Positions 8,353 through 18,400 of a DNA stretch of 64,000 bases are shown here, one piece after another; the first letter of the stretch is position 1, and each line of letters opens with the position of its first letter. The stretch comes from Microbacterium esteraromaticum (GTDB lineage Bacteria > Actinomycetota > Actinomycetes > Actinomycetales > Microbacteriaceae): assembly GCF_028747645.1 (NCBI RefSeq), contig NZ_CP118100.1, positions 930,001-994,000 on the forward strand, written 5' to 3'. The notes below the pieces were generated by a model that did no database searches, was not told the DNA's origin, and was given only the letters and a program-made list of their open reading frames with translations. The position numbers and the translations under genes were made by a program.

Positions 8353-9216
8353 TCATTTCAACAGCCGCGACAGGCGCCGGTCGGCGAGCACTTTGCCTCC
8401 CGTCTGGCACGTCGGGCAGTACTCCAGGCTGCGATCGGCGAAGAACACACTGCGCACCTCGTCGGCGCAGACAGGGCAGGCCTGCCCCCGTCGTGCGTGC
8501 ACCCGGAAGCCCGACCGCTTCGCATCCTTCAGATCGGCCGGGGGCTTTCCTGCGGCCTCGTCGATCGCCGTGCGCAGAGTGGTCTGCATCGCCTCGTACA
8601 GCCGATCGACATCGGCGTCGTCCAGGTTCGCCGCGGGTGCGTACGGCGACATCTTCGCGGCGTGCAGAATCTCATCGCTGTAGGCATTGCCGATGCCCGC
8701 GATCAGACCCTGATCGCGCAGCAGCCCCTTGATCTGCGTACGGCGGCCGGCCAACACGGCCGCGAACGCCTCCCGCGTGAATGCCGGGTCGAGCGGGTCG
8801 GGGCCCAGGCGCGCGATACCGGGCACATCGAGCGGATCGCGCACCACCGAGATGGCGAGCGACTTCTTGGTGCCCGCCTCGGTCAGATCGAACCCGCTGC
8901 CGTCGTCGAGTGCGATGCGCAGGGCTATCGGACTCTTGCCCGGCTTGATGAGAGTCGTAGGCAGGTTCTCGTACCACCGCAGCCAGCCCGCCTTCGCCAG
9001 ATGCACGACAAGGTGCAGCTGATCGCCGAGTGCGAGGTCGATGAACTTGCCATGCCGGGCAGCGCCCGTGATCGTGGCGCCCTGCAGCGCCGTGATCGGT
9101 GGGTCGAAGGTCTTCAGCGCGGCGATCGCCGAGACGCTCGCGCGCGTGATCACTCGCCCCGCGGCGCGCTCACCGAGGAAGTCGACCAGTCCCTGCACCT
9201 CCGGCATTTCGGGCAT
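8353..9216 (-). CDS. Fpg/Nei family DNA glycosylase/AP lyase
   Basis: The 287-residue protein begins MPEMPEVQ, giving the catalytic N-terminal Pro and Glu of the Fpg/Nei family. It has a helix-two-turn-helix region (GIGNAYSDEILHAAKMSP) and a C-terminal zinc finger (CPVCADEVRSVFF...YCPTC). It excises oxidised bases and cleaves the resulting abasic site. I chose ATG 9214-9216 over upstream in-frame starts because only it places Pro and Glu at positions 2-3. Which subclass (MutM, Nei or the actinobacterial Nei2-type) cannot be fixed, so no symbol is given. Confidence 0.9.
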   Translation of the reverse strand: MPEMPEVQGLVDFLGERAAGRVITRASVSAIAALKTFDPPITALQGATITGAARHGKFIDLALGDQLHLVVHLAKAGWLRWYENLPTTLIKPGKSPIALRIALDDGSGFDLTEAGTKKSLAISVVRDPLDVPGIARLGPDPLDPAFTREAFAAVLAGRRTQIKGLLRDQGLIAGIGNAYSDEILHAAKMSPYAPAANLDDADVDRLYEAMQTTLRTAIDEAAGKPPADLKDAKRSGFRVHARRGQACPVCADEVRSVFFADRSLEYCPTCQTGGKVLADRRLSRLLK

Positions 9217-9290
9217 GCGGTCATCCTGGCACGCCCCGCCGACACGCGTCGAGACCCCCTTCACCTCCCCCTTCACCTCCCCACGTACCT

Positions 9291-9358
9291 CCCCACGAGG
9301 GGTCAAGAAATGTCGTGTGCGCACGCCCGGACTGCGCGTTTTTTGACCCCTCGTGGGT
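9291..9358. repeat. Inverted repeat / hairpin between the glycosylase and GNAT genes
   Basis: The arms 9291-9310 (CCCCACGAGGGGTCAAGAAA) and 9339-9358 are complementary over about 19 of 20 positions, with a 28-base loop. The hairpin lies just beyond the stop of the GNAT gene (9372, minus strand) and can act as its terminator. To its left is a pyrimidine run with three CACCTCCCC or TACCTCCCC units at 9261-9294. Confidence 0.65.
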
Positions 9359-9371
9359 GGGGGAGAGCACC

Positions 9372-9941
9372 TCAGGAGGAGAGCACCGGCCAGGGCACGG
9401 GGATGCGATCGTCGGATGCCAGCAGGCCGGCCACCCAGCCGTCGTCACGCCCACGTGGACCCGTCAGGCCCTGGCGCACCAGCCCCTCGTAGCGGAAGCC
9501 GAGCGCCCGCGCCGTGCGGGCCGATGGGGTGTTGCCCGCGACCGCTCGCCATGTCAGTCGCGCAAGCTCCAAGTCGTCGAACGCGAAGTCGACCACAGCA
9601 CGGGCCGCCTCGGTCATGATGCCCTGGCCGCGGAACGTCGCGACGCCCCAGTAGCCGATCTCGGCCTCCCCGCCGTGCGGGTGCGCCGCGATCCGGTGCA
9701 AACCCACCATGCCAGCCAGCTCGCCGTCCTTGCGAATCGCCCACACCGTCTCGACCCCATCGGCCCACCAGCCGCTGACCAGGCCGACGAACTCGACGGC
9801 GTTCTCCCGCGTGTACGGGCTGGGGACGGTCGTCCAGCGCGGCACCTCGGGGTCCTGACAGCCCGCGGTGATCGCGTCGGCGTCGGCCTCGGTCGGGATG
9901 CTGAGGACGAGTCGTTCTGTGCGCAGGGCCACCGGTTCCAT
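9372..9941 (-). CDS. GNAT family N-acetyltransferase (RimJ/RimL-like)
   Basis: The 189-residue protein has the GNAT fold. It starts with LRTERLVLSIPTEADADAI and carries the acetyl-CoA pyrophosphate-binding loop (FRGQGIMTEA) and the late motif NTPSARTARALGFRYEG. It belongs to the RimJ/RimL-like group that acetylates N-termini of proteins or small amines; the substrate is unknown. The start ATG is six bases downstream of TACGCT on the minus strand, which fits a leaderless mRNA. It is divergent from the RarD-like gene. Confidence 0.88.
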   Translation of the reverse strand: MEPVALRTERLVLSIPTEADADAITAGCQDPEVPRWTTVPSPYTRENAVEFVGLVSGWWADGVETVWAIRKDGELAGMVGLHRIAAHPHGGEAEIGYWGVATFRGQGIMTEAARAVVDFAFDDLELARLTWRAVAGNTPSARTARALGFRYEGLVRQGLTGPRGRDDGWVAGLLASDDRIPVPWPVLSS

Positions 9942-10013
9942 CGCGCCAGCGTAGCGGGCGCGCGAGTAGAATCAGGAACGCGGCTGTCAGCCGTCATCAG
10001 GGGAGGACGAGCC

Positions 10014-10931
10014 GTGGTCGTGCAGCGGTCATCGCCGCGAGGCGTGCTGTTCTCGCTGCTGGCATCGACCATCTTCGCCGGCATGTTCTACCTCGCCGGT
10101 TTCGTCAGCTCGTCCGCCGAGGTCGTCTTCGCCTGGCGCGTGCTGCTCACCGCCGTCTGCTACGCCGCGGCGCTGCTGCATCCCGCGGCCCGTCGCGCCG
10201 TCGCGGTGCTGTGGCGCCGACTTCGCACGCGGTGGTGGATGCCCCTGCTGAGCCTGCTGCTGGCCGCGATCGTCGGCGCACAGCTGTGGCTGTTCATGTG
10301 GGCGCCGATGCACGGGCACGGCCTCGATACCGCGTTGGGCTTCCTGCTGTTGCCGATCTGTCTCGTGCTCGGCGGCCGCTTTCTGCTGCACGCGCACGTC
10401 AGCACGGTGCAGTGGGTCGTCGTCGGCTTGGCCGCCGTCGCGGTCGCCGTCAAGTTGATCGCCACGCCCGCCCTGTCGTGGGTGACGCTCATGGTCTGCA
10501 TTCCCTACACGGTGTACTTCGTGCTGCGCCAGCGGTTCGGGCTAGACGGTGCGATGGTCTTCGGTCTCGAGACCGCGTTGCTGTCGCCGCTCGCGGTGGC
10601 GCTGCTGGCGCTGGCCGAGCCGATGCAACCGACCGCGTTCGAGGTCGCGGCGCTCGCCGCGATCGGTGTGGGCAGCGCCGTGGCGATGACGTTCTACCTG
10701 GGTGCGTCGTCGCGGTTGTCGATGCCGGTGTTCGGGCTCCTCGGCTATGCCGAGCCGGTGATGCTCGTCGGGGTAGCGCTGTTGCTGGGGGAGCGGATGC
10801 AGGGAGCGGATGCCCTGGTCTACGGCATCCTCGCCGCCGCACTGGCGATTCTCGCGGTCGAGGGGTTCCGCGCGAGGTGGCGCCCGCGGTCGGCGTCGGG
10901 GTCGGACCCGGAGGCGATCGGTCCGCGCTGA
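10014..10931 (+). CDS. EamA/RarD-family transporter
   Basis: The 305-residue protein has about ten transmembrane helices and resembles RarD (chloramphenicol-sensitive protein) of the drug/metabolite transporter superfamily. Features are the N-terminal RGVLFSLLASTIFAGMFYLA, a central PYTVYFVLRQRFGLDG and the C-terminal YAEPVMLVGVALLLGERM. The open frame extends far upstream, but GTG 10014 follows GGGAGGA (10001-10007) at correct spacing and starts the conserved region. A TAGAAT -10 box lies at 9966-9971. The transported compound is unknown. Confidence 0.87.
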   Translation: MVVQRSSPRGVLFSLLASTIFAGMFYLAGFVSSSAEVVFAWRVLLTAVCYAAALLHPAARRAVAVLWRRLRTRWWMPLLSLLLAAIVGAQLWLFMWAPMHGHGLDTALGFLLLPICLVLGGRFLLHAHVSTVQWVVVGLAAVAVAVKLIATPALSWVTLMVCIPYTVYFVLRQRFGLDGAMVFGLETALLSPLAVALLALAEPMQPTAFEVAALAAIGVGSAVAMTFYLGASSRLSMPVFGLLGYAEPVMLVGVALLLGERMQGADALVYGILAAALAILAVEGFRARWRPRSASGSDPEAIGPR

Positions 10932-11012
10932 CAGCGTGATCCGCGGGCTACGTCGGCTGCTCGCGGGGCCGTCGGATGCGTGCGATGTCGGCGCTCCGCG
11001 TAGACTTCTCCG

Positions 11013-14000
11013 GTGACTGTTCCGGGGATTCTGCGCGCCTTGGAAGAGGCGAACCTGTACCGAGACGCCCTCACCTGGGCGCAGACCGATGCCGATATCT
11101 CTGCCGTCGACGGACTCGACGTGCCGATCGTGGCGGGGCTGCTGCACAAACGCGCAGCGTCCGGCAAACCGGCATCCGCTCTCATCGTCACCCCCACGGG
11201 CCGGCGTGCGGAGTCCGTCGCGACGGCGCTGGAGGCCTACCTCGCCGATGCTGAGGTGCTGACCTTCCCCGCGTGGGAGACCCTGCCGCACGAGCGCCTG
11301 AGCCCCAGCCCCGACACCGTCGGGCGGCGTTTGGAGACGCTGCGCCGCATCACCACCTGGAGCGGGGAGAGGCCGCTCGTCGTGGTCGCGTCGGTTCGGG
11401 CCGCGCTGCAGCCGCTGGCCGCGAACCTGGGCGACGCGGCACCGTTGGAACTCGCCGTGGGCGGTCGCGGACTCGAGCTTGAAGGCGCTGTTGAGCAGTT
11501 GGTCGAGCGTGCATACACGCGGGTCGACATGGTGTCGCGCCGTGGTGAGTTCGCGGTGCGCGGTGGCATCCTCGACGTCTTCCCGCCCACCGCTGACCAC
11601 CCGGTGCGGGTGGAGTTCTTCGGCGATGAGATCGACCAGATCCGCGCGTTCTCGGTCGCCGATCAGCGGTCGCTGCCCGGTGATGTCGCCGGGGTGTCGC
11701 TGCCCGCGAGCCGCGAGCTGTTGCTGACCGCTGAGGTGCGCGAGCGTGCGGGCGCTCTGGTGGCGGGGTTCCCCGCGATCGGCGGAATGCTCGAGAAGAT
11801 GTCGGAGGGCATTCCGGTCGAGGGCATGGAGTCGCTGCTGCCGGCTGTCGCCGGCCCGTTGGTGACGCTTGCCGAGTACCTGCCCGCAGGATCTGCCACG
11901 GCCGTGATCGACCCCGAGCGCGCCAGCGCGCGGGCGCAGAATCTGGGCGAGACGAACCGTGAGTTCCTGGATGCGGCGTGGAGCGCGGCGACCTCGGGTG
12001 CCTCGGCGCCGATCGACCTCGGCGCTGGTGATTTCATCTCGCTGGCCCGGCTGCGTGAGATCGTCCGTGACCGGGACGGCGTGTGGTGGCGGCTGAGCCC
12101 GTTCGCGACCGACGACGACGATGCCGCCAACCTCGACTCGTCGGTGATCCCGTCATTCCACGGCAACGTCGACGGGGCGATCGCGTTCGTCGAAACCAAA
12201 CTCGCCGAGAAGTGGCGCGTGGTCATCGTCGCCTCGGGGCAGGGGCTGGTCGAGCGGGCGCGCGACGTGCTCAGCGACCGCGGGCTCGCCGCGCGCATTG
12301 TCGACGATCTCGTCGACGCCCCCGAGGGCGGCGTGGCGTCGATCGCCGCCGCGACGGTCGAGTCGGGGTTCCAGGTGCCGGATGCCCGGATCGCCGTGCT
12401 CACCGACAACGAGTTCTACGGCCGCACCATCGGCGGCGATCAGCGGATGGTCAAGAAGCTGGCGTCGCGTCGTCGCAACGTCGTCGATCCGCTGCAGCTG
12501 AAGCCCGGCGACCACGTGGTGCATGCCACGCACGGCATCGGGCGGTTCGTCGAGATGGCGCAGCGCGAGGTGTCCAGCGGTGGCCGCAACGCCGTCAAGA
12601 CCACGCGTGACTACCTGGTGCTCGAGTACGCGCCGGCCAAGCGCGGCTACCCCGGCGACAAGCTGTTCGTGCCCACTGACCAGCTCGACCTGCTCTCGAA
12701 GTACGTCGGTGGTGAAGCCCCGACGCTGTCGAAGATGGGCGGGAGTGACTGGGCCGCGGCCAAGGGCAAGGCACGCCGCGCGGTACGCGACATCGCCGTC
12801 GAACTGGTGAAGCTCTACTCGGCGCGCATGAGTGCGAAGGGGCACGCCTTCGGCCCCGACACGCCCTGGCAGCGCGAACTCGAAGAGGCCTTCCCCTTCG
12901 CTGAGACACCGGACCAGCTGCAGACGATCGATGAGATCAAGGCCGATATGGAGCGGCCGATCCCGATGGATCGTCTGCTGTCGGGCGATGTGGGCTTCGG
13001 TAAGACCGAGGTTGCCGTCCGTGCTGCCTTCAAGGCGATCCAGGAGGGCAAGCAGGTCGCCATGCTCGTGCCGACCACGCTGCTGGTCAAGCAGCACCTT
13101 GAGACGTTCACCGAGCGTTTCGCCGGATTCCCGGTCAAGGTGCGCCCCCTGTCGCGTTTCCAGACTGACAAAGAGGCCCGGCTCACCCTGCAGGGGCTCG
13201 TCGACGGTTCGGTCGACATGGTCATCGGCACGCATCGTGTGCTCACCGATCAGGTGATCTTCAAGGACCTCGGTCTGATGATCATCGACGAGGAGCAACG
13301 CTTCGGCGTCGAGCACAAGGATGCCCTCAAGAAGATGAAGACGAACGTCGACATCCTCGCCATGAGCGCCACGCCGATCCCACGCACGCTCGAGATGGCC
13401 GTCACCGGCATCCGTGAGATGTCGACTCTGCAGACGCCGCCCGAGGACCGGCATCCGATCCTGTCGTTCGTCGGGGCGCGCAGCGACAAGCAGATCGCGG
13501 CGGCGATCCGCCGCGAGATTCTGCGCGAGGGTCAGGTGTTCTTCGTGCACAACCGCGTGCAGTCGATTCAGCGGGTCGCGGCCGAGCTCGCCGAGCTGGT
13601 GCCCGAGGCACGCATCGCCGTCGCACACGGCAAGATGGGCGAGCACCAGCTCGAGCAGGTCGTCGACGACTTCTGGGAGCGCAAGTACGACGTGCTCGTC
13701 TCAACCACGATCATCGAGACCGGTCTCGACATCTCCAACGCCAACACGATCATCATCGACCGCGCCGACAAGTACGGTCTGTCGCAGCTGCATCAGCTGC
13801 GTGGTCGCGTGGGTCGCGGACGCGAGCGCGCCTACGCATACTTCCTGTACGACGATGTCAAGCCGCTCAGCGAGACGGCCGCCGATCGCCTGCAGACCAT
13901 CGCCGTCAACAACGACCTCGGTTCGGGTATGCAGGTCGCGCTGAAGGACCTCGAGCTGCGCGGTGCCGGAAACCTTCTGGGCGCCGAGCAGGCCGGTCAC

Positions 14001-14567
14001 ATCGCCGGTGTCGGATTCGACCTGTACCTGCGCATGATCGGCGAGGCCGTGGCGACGTTCCGCGGCGAGGACACCTCGGGCGAGACCGAGCTGCGTCTTG
14101 AACTGCCCGTCGACGCGCGCATCCCCGAGTACTACATCGACAGTGAGCGCCTGCGTCTGGAGGCCTACCAGAAGCTGTCGGCCGCGGCCGGTGCGGGGGC
14201 GGCCGACGATGCGATCGATCTGGTCGTCGAAGAGCTGGTCGACCGGTACGGGGCGTTCCCGGACGAGGTGTCGACGCTGGTGAAGGTGGCGCGGCTGCGT
14301 CGCCGTGCGGCGAAGGCCGGTCTGTCGGATGTCGTCGCGATGGGCTCCAATCTGCGCATCGCCCCGGCACGCTTCGAGGACTCGATGAAGGTGCGTCTGC
14401 AGCGGCTGTATCCGAAGGCCAAGCTCGTGGGCGGGGGAGAGGCGCTTGTCGTGCCGATGCCGGCCGCTGATGCGGGTTCGGATCAGACCGATCAGCTCAT
14501 CGACTGGGTCGGGAACCTGTTCACCGCGATGTTCCCCGAACCCGTGAAAGCCGCAACCGCCGGCTAG
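11013..14567 (+). CDS. mfd: Transcription-repair coupling factor Mfd
   Basis: The 1184-residue protein has the full Mfd order: UvrB-homology region (residues about 1-350), the RNA polymerase-interacting CarD-like domain near 495-570 (PGDHVVHATHGIGRF), the RecG-like translocase with Walker A GDVGFGKTE near 655 and DEEQRFG near 757, and the C-terminal TRCF domain. It releases stalled RNA polymerase at DNA lesions and recruits the UvrA machinery. The start is GTG 11013, six bases downstream of TAGACT (11001-11006), so the mRNA is probably leaderless. Confidence 0.97.
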   Translation: MTVPGILRALEEANLYRDALTWAQTDADISAVDGLDVPIVAGLLHKRAASGKPASALIVTPTGRRAESVATALEAYLADAEVLTFPAWETLPHERLSPSPDTVGRRLETLRRITTWSGERPLVVVASVRAALQPLAANLGDAAPLELAVGGRGLELEGAVEQLVERAYTRVDMVSRRGEFAVRGGILDVFPPTADHPVRVEFFGDEIDQIRAFSVADQRSLPGDVAGVSLPASRELLLTAEVRERAGALVAGFPAIGGMLEKMSEGIPVEGMESLLPAVAGPLVTLAEYLPAGSATAVIDPERASARAQNLGETNREFLDAAWSAATSGASAPIDLGAGDFISLARLREIVRDRDGVWWRLSPFATDDDDAANLDSSVIPSFHGNVDGAIAFVETKLAEKWRVVIVASGQGLVERARDVLSDRGLAARIVDDLVDAPEGGVASIAAATVESGFQVPDARIAVLTDNEFYGRTIGGDQRMVKKLASRRRNVVDPLQLKPGDHVVHATHGIGRFVEMAQREVSSGGRNAVKTTRDYLVLEYAPAKRGYPGDKLFVPTDQLDLLSKYVGGEAPTLSKMGGSDWAAAKGKARRAVRDIAVELVKLYSARMSAKGHAFGPDTPWQRELEEAFPFAETPDQLQTIDEIKADMERPIPMDRLLSGDVGFGKTEVAVRAAFKAIQEGKQVAMLVPTTLLVKQHLETFTERFAGFPVKVRPLSRFQTDKEARLTLQGLVDGSVDMVIGTHRVLTDQVIFKDLGLMIIDEEQRFGVEHKDALKKMKTNVDILAMSATPIPRTLEMAVTGIREMSTLQTPPEDRHPILSFVGARSDKQIAAAIRREILREGQVFFVHNRVQSIQRVAAELAELVPEARIAVAHGKMGEHQLEQVVDDFWERKYDVLVSTTIIETGLDISNANTIIIDRADKYGLSQLHQLRGRVGRGRERAYAYFLYDDVKPLSETAADRLQTIAVNNDLGSGMQVALKDLELRGAGNLLGAEQAGHIAGVGFDLYLRMIGEAVATFRGEDTSGETELRLELPVDARIPEYYIDSERLRLEAYQKLSAAAGAGAADDAIDLVVEELVDRYGAFPDEVSTLVKVARLRRRAAKAGLSDVVAMGSNLRIAPARFEDSMKVRLQRLYPKAKLVGGGEALVVPMPAADAGSDQTDQLIDWVGNLFTAMFPEPVKAATAG

Positions 14568-14606
14568 GGCTGGTATGGCCGGTCGGGCGTGGTCTACGGT
14601 CGGAGC

Positions 14607-15413
14607 ATGATCGCCGTCGATCGCACGCTGCACCGTCCCGGCGCGGAAGTGCGTTTTCACGACAGCGGCGGACGTGGGCGCGCAGTGGTGCTGCTGCACG
14701 GTGCGGGCATGGACCACACGATGTTCCGCGCGCAGGCGCACGCGGCGATCGCGATGGGGCATCGCGTCGTGCTGTGCGACCTGCGCGGTCATGGCGATTC
14801 CGAGCTGGGTACCGGCGTGCGCTTCACCGCGGCGGATGCCCTCGCCGACCTCATGGCACTCCTGGAGACCCTGGAACTCGATCGGCCCGTGCTCGTGGGG
14901 CACTCGCTGGGCGGCAATCTCGCGCAGACGTTCGTGCGCGAGCATCCGGAGCGCGCGGGCGGGCTGATCGTCGTCGACGCGACCTGGAACGCCGGGCCTC
15001 TCACCGGGCGGGAGCGCTTCGCTCTCGCGCTCGCGGCCCCGGTGCTGGCGCTGATCCCCGCGTCACGACTGCCGCGGATCATGGCGAGGGCATCGGCGGT
15101 CGAGCCCGGTGCCATCGAAGAGATCGAACGGATTTTCCATCGGATGCCGAAGAAGCGCTTCATGGACGTGTGGCGCGCCACGGCATCCTTCGCCGATCCC
15201 GATCCGCAGTACCGCACCCCGGTGCCGCTCGCTCTGATCCGCGGTGCGCGGGACAGCACCGGCAACATCGCTACGGCGATGCCGGCCTGGGCGGCGTTCG
15301 AGGGCGTGGCCGAGCGGATCGTCCCTGGCGCCGGCCACGTCGTCACGTGGGATGCCCCCGAGAGCAGCACGCGCGCGTTGCTGAGCGCGCTCGCCGAGGT
15401 CGGTGAGGCATGA
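14607..15413 (+). CDS. Alpha/beta-fold hydrolase
   Basis: The 268-residue protein has an oxyanion-hole segment VVLLHGAG, the nucleophile elbow GHSLGGN (Ser about residue 100), a late Asp region (ALIRGARDSTGN) and the catalytic His in GAGHVVTWD. The substrate is unknown; relatives include esterases and haloperoxidase-like enzymes. GTG 14589 is a possible earlier start, but ATG 14607 is six bases after TACGGT (14595-14600), the leaderless pattern seen elsewhere in the window. Confidence 0.87.
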   Translation: MIAVDRTLHRPGAEVRFHDSGGRGRAVVLLHGAGMDHTMFRAQAHAAIAMGHRVVLCDLRGHGDSELGTGVRFTAADALADLMALLETLELDRPVLVGHSLGGNLAQTFVREHPERAGGLIVVDATWNAGPLTGRERFALALAAPVLALIPASRLPRIMARASAVEPGAIEEIERIFHRMPKKRFMDVWRATASFADPDPQYRTPVPLALIRGARDSTGNIATAMPAWAAFEGVAERIVPGAGHVVTWDAPESSTRALLSALAEVGEA

Positions 15414-15433
15414 ACGTGCGGCCGGGACGTGAT

Positions 15434-15450
15434 TTCTACGCACTGTAGAA
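15434..15450 (+). promoter_or_regulatory. BlaI-type operator overlapping the cydDC -10 box
   Basis: The perfect dyad TTCTAC-GCACT-GTAGAA ends 7 bases before the cydDC start codon. Its right arm is part of the -10 hexamer TAGAAT (15446-15451), and the GTG at 15458 is exactly six bases further on. Bound repressor would therefore cover the -10 box and the transcription start. The same dyad occurs between blaI and cydA. Confidence 0.8.
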
Positions 15451-15457
15451 TCGTCGC

Positions 15458-18400
15458 GTGAGCGTACAGCCGATCCCGAACGACCCGTGGGCCCTTGAAG
15501 CGGCCCGAGCCGCTCAGGCCCCCGGCTTCCGCCGCCCCGATCTCGGGCCCGTGCCGAAGCGCTCGCTGTACAGCCTGGGCGTGCTCGCCGCCGCACGCGC
15601 GGCCGGACTCGTGCTGATCGCCGAGGCCGTCGCCCGCGGTATCGCTGGGCTCGCGTCGGGCGGCCTAGCGCCGTCGACCGTGCAACTCGTCCTGGTGCTC
15701 GGCCTGGCCGGCGTACTGCTGCGCACCGGAGGGGAATGGGCCACCACCGTCGTCGCGCGCCGCATCGCGACCGCCGTCAAGCGCGACCTGCGTCGGCAGA
15801 TCTGGCGCCGCATCGCCGCGGGCGACCGCGCCGGCGGGGGCACGGCCGTGCTGGCATCCGACGCGCTCGACGATCTCGACGACTACTACACGCAGTCGCT
15901 GCCGGCTCTCGTATCGGCCGCCGTCATCCCACTGCTGGTGGGCCTGCGCATCCTGGGCGCCGACTGGCTGAGCGCCCTCATCATCGTGCTCACGGTGCCG
16001 CTGGTGCCGCTGTTCATGGTGCTGATCGGAAAGCACACGCAGCAGCGCACGGACGCCGCTCTCAACGCCCTGACCCGCCTCGCCGACCATCTCACCGAGC
16101 TCGCGCGCGGCCTGCCCGTGCTCGTCGGGCTCGGGCGCATCGATGAGCAGACCCGCGCGCTGGACGGCATCCAGAGCCGCTACCGTGCGCGCACCGAAGA
16201 GACACTGCGCTGGGCGTTTCTCTCGGCGCTCGCCCTGGAACTGATCGCGACGATCTCGGTGGCGATCGTCGCCGTGTTCCTCGGACTGCGGCTGCTCAAC
16301 GGCACGATGGAGCTCGAACCGGCACTGCTCGCCCTGATCCTCGCGCCGGAGTGCTTTCAGGCTCTGCGTGACGTCGGTACGGCGTTCCACGCCTCGCAGG
16401 ACGGGCTGTCTGCGCTTGACCGCGCCAAGGCGCTGCTCGCGCGTCCGTTCGCGCGCGATGCGCGCACCGCGACGGCGGATGCTGACGCCATCCACCTGGA
16501 CGCACTCGCCGTGCGCTACGCCGGCCGCACCGAACCCGCGCTGCGAAGCGTCACCGCCGAACTGACCGGGATCGTCGCCGTCACCGGTCCCAGCGGTACC
16601 GGCAAGTCGACGCTGCTAGGCGCGCTCGCCGGGGTGCTGCCTGTCGATGCCGAGGTCTCGGGCGCCATTAAGGGCATCACGGCGGATGCCGTCGCGTGGG
16701 CGCCGCAGGCACCGCGCGCCTTCGCCGCGACGCCCCGCGATGAGCTCGCCCTGTACGGTGCCGGGCCGGCCGGGTTGGACGAGTTGGGATTGGGGGCTCT
16801 CGCCGATGCCGCCGTCGCAGAGCTGAGCCCCGGTGAGTTGCGTCGCCTCGCGGTCGCGCGAGCGCTGGCGCGAGTGGATGCCGGGGCTCGACTGCTCGTT
16901 CTGGATGAGCCCACCGCACACCTTGACAGCGACTCCGCCGAGCGCGTGCGCCGGGCGGTGCTGCGCCGCGCCGACCGGTGCACCGTCGTCTTCGCCAGCC
17001 ATGAGGCCGAGACTCTGGCCTTGGCGACACAGCGGGTGCCGGTCGTCTCGACCGAGGACGATTCGGCCGCATCGCCGGTGCTCGGCGCAGCGCAGAATAC
17101 TCCGGCATCCGCGTCTGTGGCATCCGCGTCTGTGGCATCTGTCTCGGGGGCGACCGGCGCATCCTCTACGGAGGGCGCCACCGCGCCCCCGCGGAGTCAG
17201 CCCGGCCGGCGCGGCCTCACGCTGCGCTCGCTGTTGCGCCCGCACGCCTGGCTCTGGGCCGGCGCGGTCGGCCTCGCCGCACTCGCGGCGGGACTTGCCG
17301 CGGCGCTCACCGCCGTGTCGGGATGGCTGATCGTGCGCGCCAGCGTCGAGGAGTACATCATGTACCTGCTCGTCGCCATCGTCGGCGTCCGTGCCTTCGG
17401 TATCGGGCGGGCAGCCGGCCGCTACGCCGAACGACTCGTCACGCACCGGGCGGCGTTCCTCGTCGTCGACGACCTTCGCCTGCGCCTGTGGAAGGCGATC
17501 GCGGCGCGCGGTGCCGGCTCGCGCCGCCTGCTCGAAGGCGGGGCACCCCTCGACTACCTCGTCACCCTCGCCGACGATCTGCGTGACCAGCTTCCGCGGG
17601 TGATCCCGCCGATCGGCGCCGGGCTGCTGGTGATCGCCGGAACGATCATCACCACGGCATACGTCACCCCGCACCTGACCCTGCTCGTCGCACTCGTGCT
17701 GCTCGGTGCGGTCGCGCTGGCATCCGTGCTCGCCATCGCCGGAGAGCGACGCGCCGGCACCGCGCGCATCGCCGCCAGATCAGCGATCGTGCGCGGCACC
17801 TCGGCACTGGCATCCGCCGCCGACGACCTGCGCGGCAACGGTGTCGCCCGGCACGCGCTGGACGACCTGAACGCCGCCGCCGACGACCTCGCTGACGCCG
17901 AGCGGCGCGCCGCCTGGTCTGCGGGGCTGGGAGCGGCGGTGGTGACCGCTGCCGCCGCGATCCTCGCCGTGCTGGTTCCCGTGCTGTCGCCCGGCGTCCC
18001 CGCCGAACTGGTGTCGGTGATCGCCCTGCTCGCGCTCGGTGTGCTCGAGCCGCTCGCCGAACTGGTGTCGGCGGTGCAGCGCACGCCCACGCTGCGTGCG
18101 CTGATCCGCCGTCTCGATCCGATCCTGCGGCCCGCACCCGTGGCCGAGTGGGGCGCGCAGAGCCCCGGCGAGATCGCCCGGGTCGGGTTGGAGCACATCA
18201 CCATCCGCTACGCCGGAGCGGCGACGCCCGCGGTGCAGGACATCAGCGGTGCCGCCGAACGTGGACGGTGGCTGGTGATCGACGGGCCCTCCGGATCCGG
18301 GAAGTCGACCATCCTCTCGGCCGTGATGGGGTCGCTGCCGGTTGAAGCGGGCAGCATCCGCGCGGGGGAGTACCCCCTCACGCAACTGGACGAGCGCGGG

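Noticed and set aside
9966..9971. BlaI-type operator at the TAGAAT box of the RarD-like gene
   Set aside because: No TTCTA left arm is found 7 bases before TAGAA, so the dyad is absent.
12153..13646. 497-residue open frame on the minus strand
   Set aside because: Lies entirely within mfd on the opposite strand, with shadow composition.
17104..17145. Possible CRISPR-like direct repeats
   Set aside because: Units are 15 bp, contiguous, in frame and without spacers; no cas genes are near.
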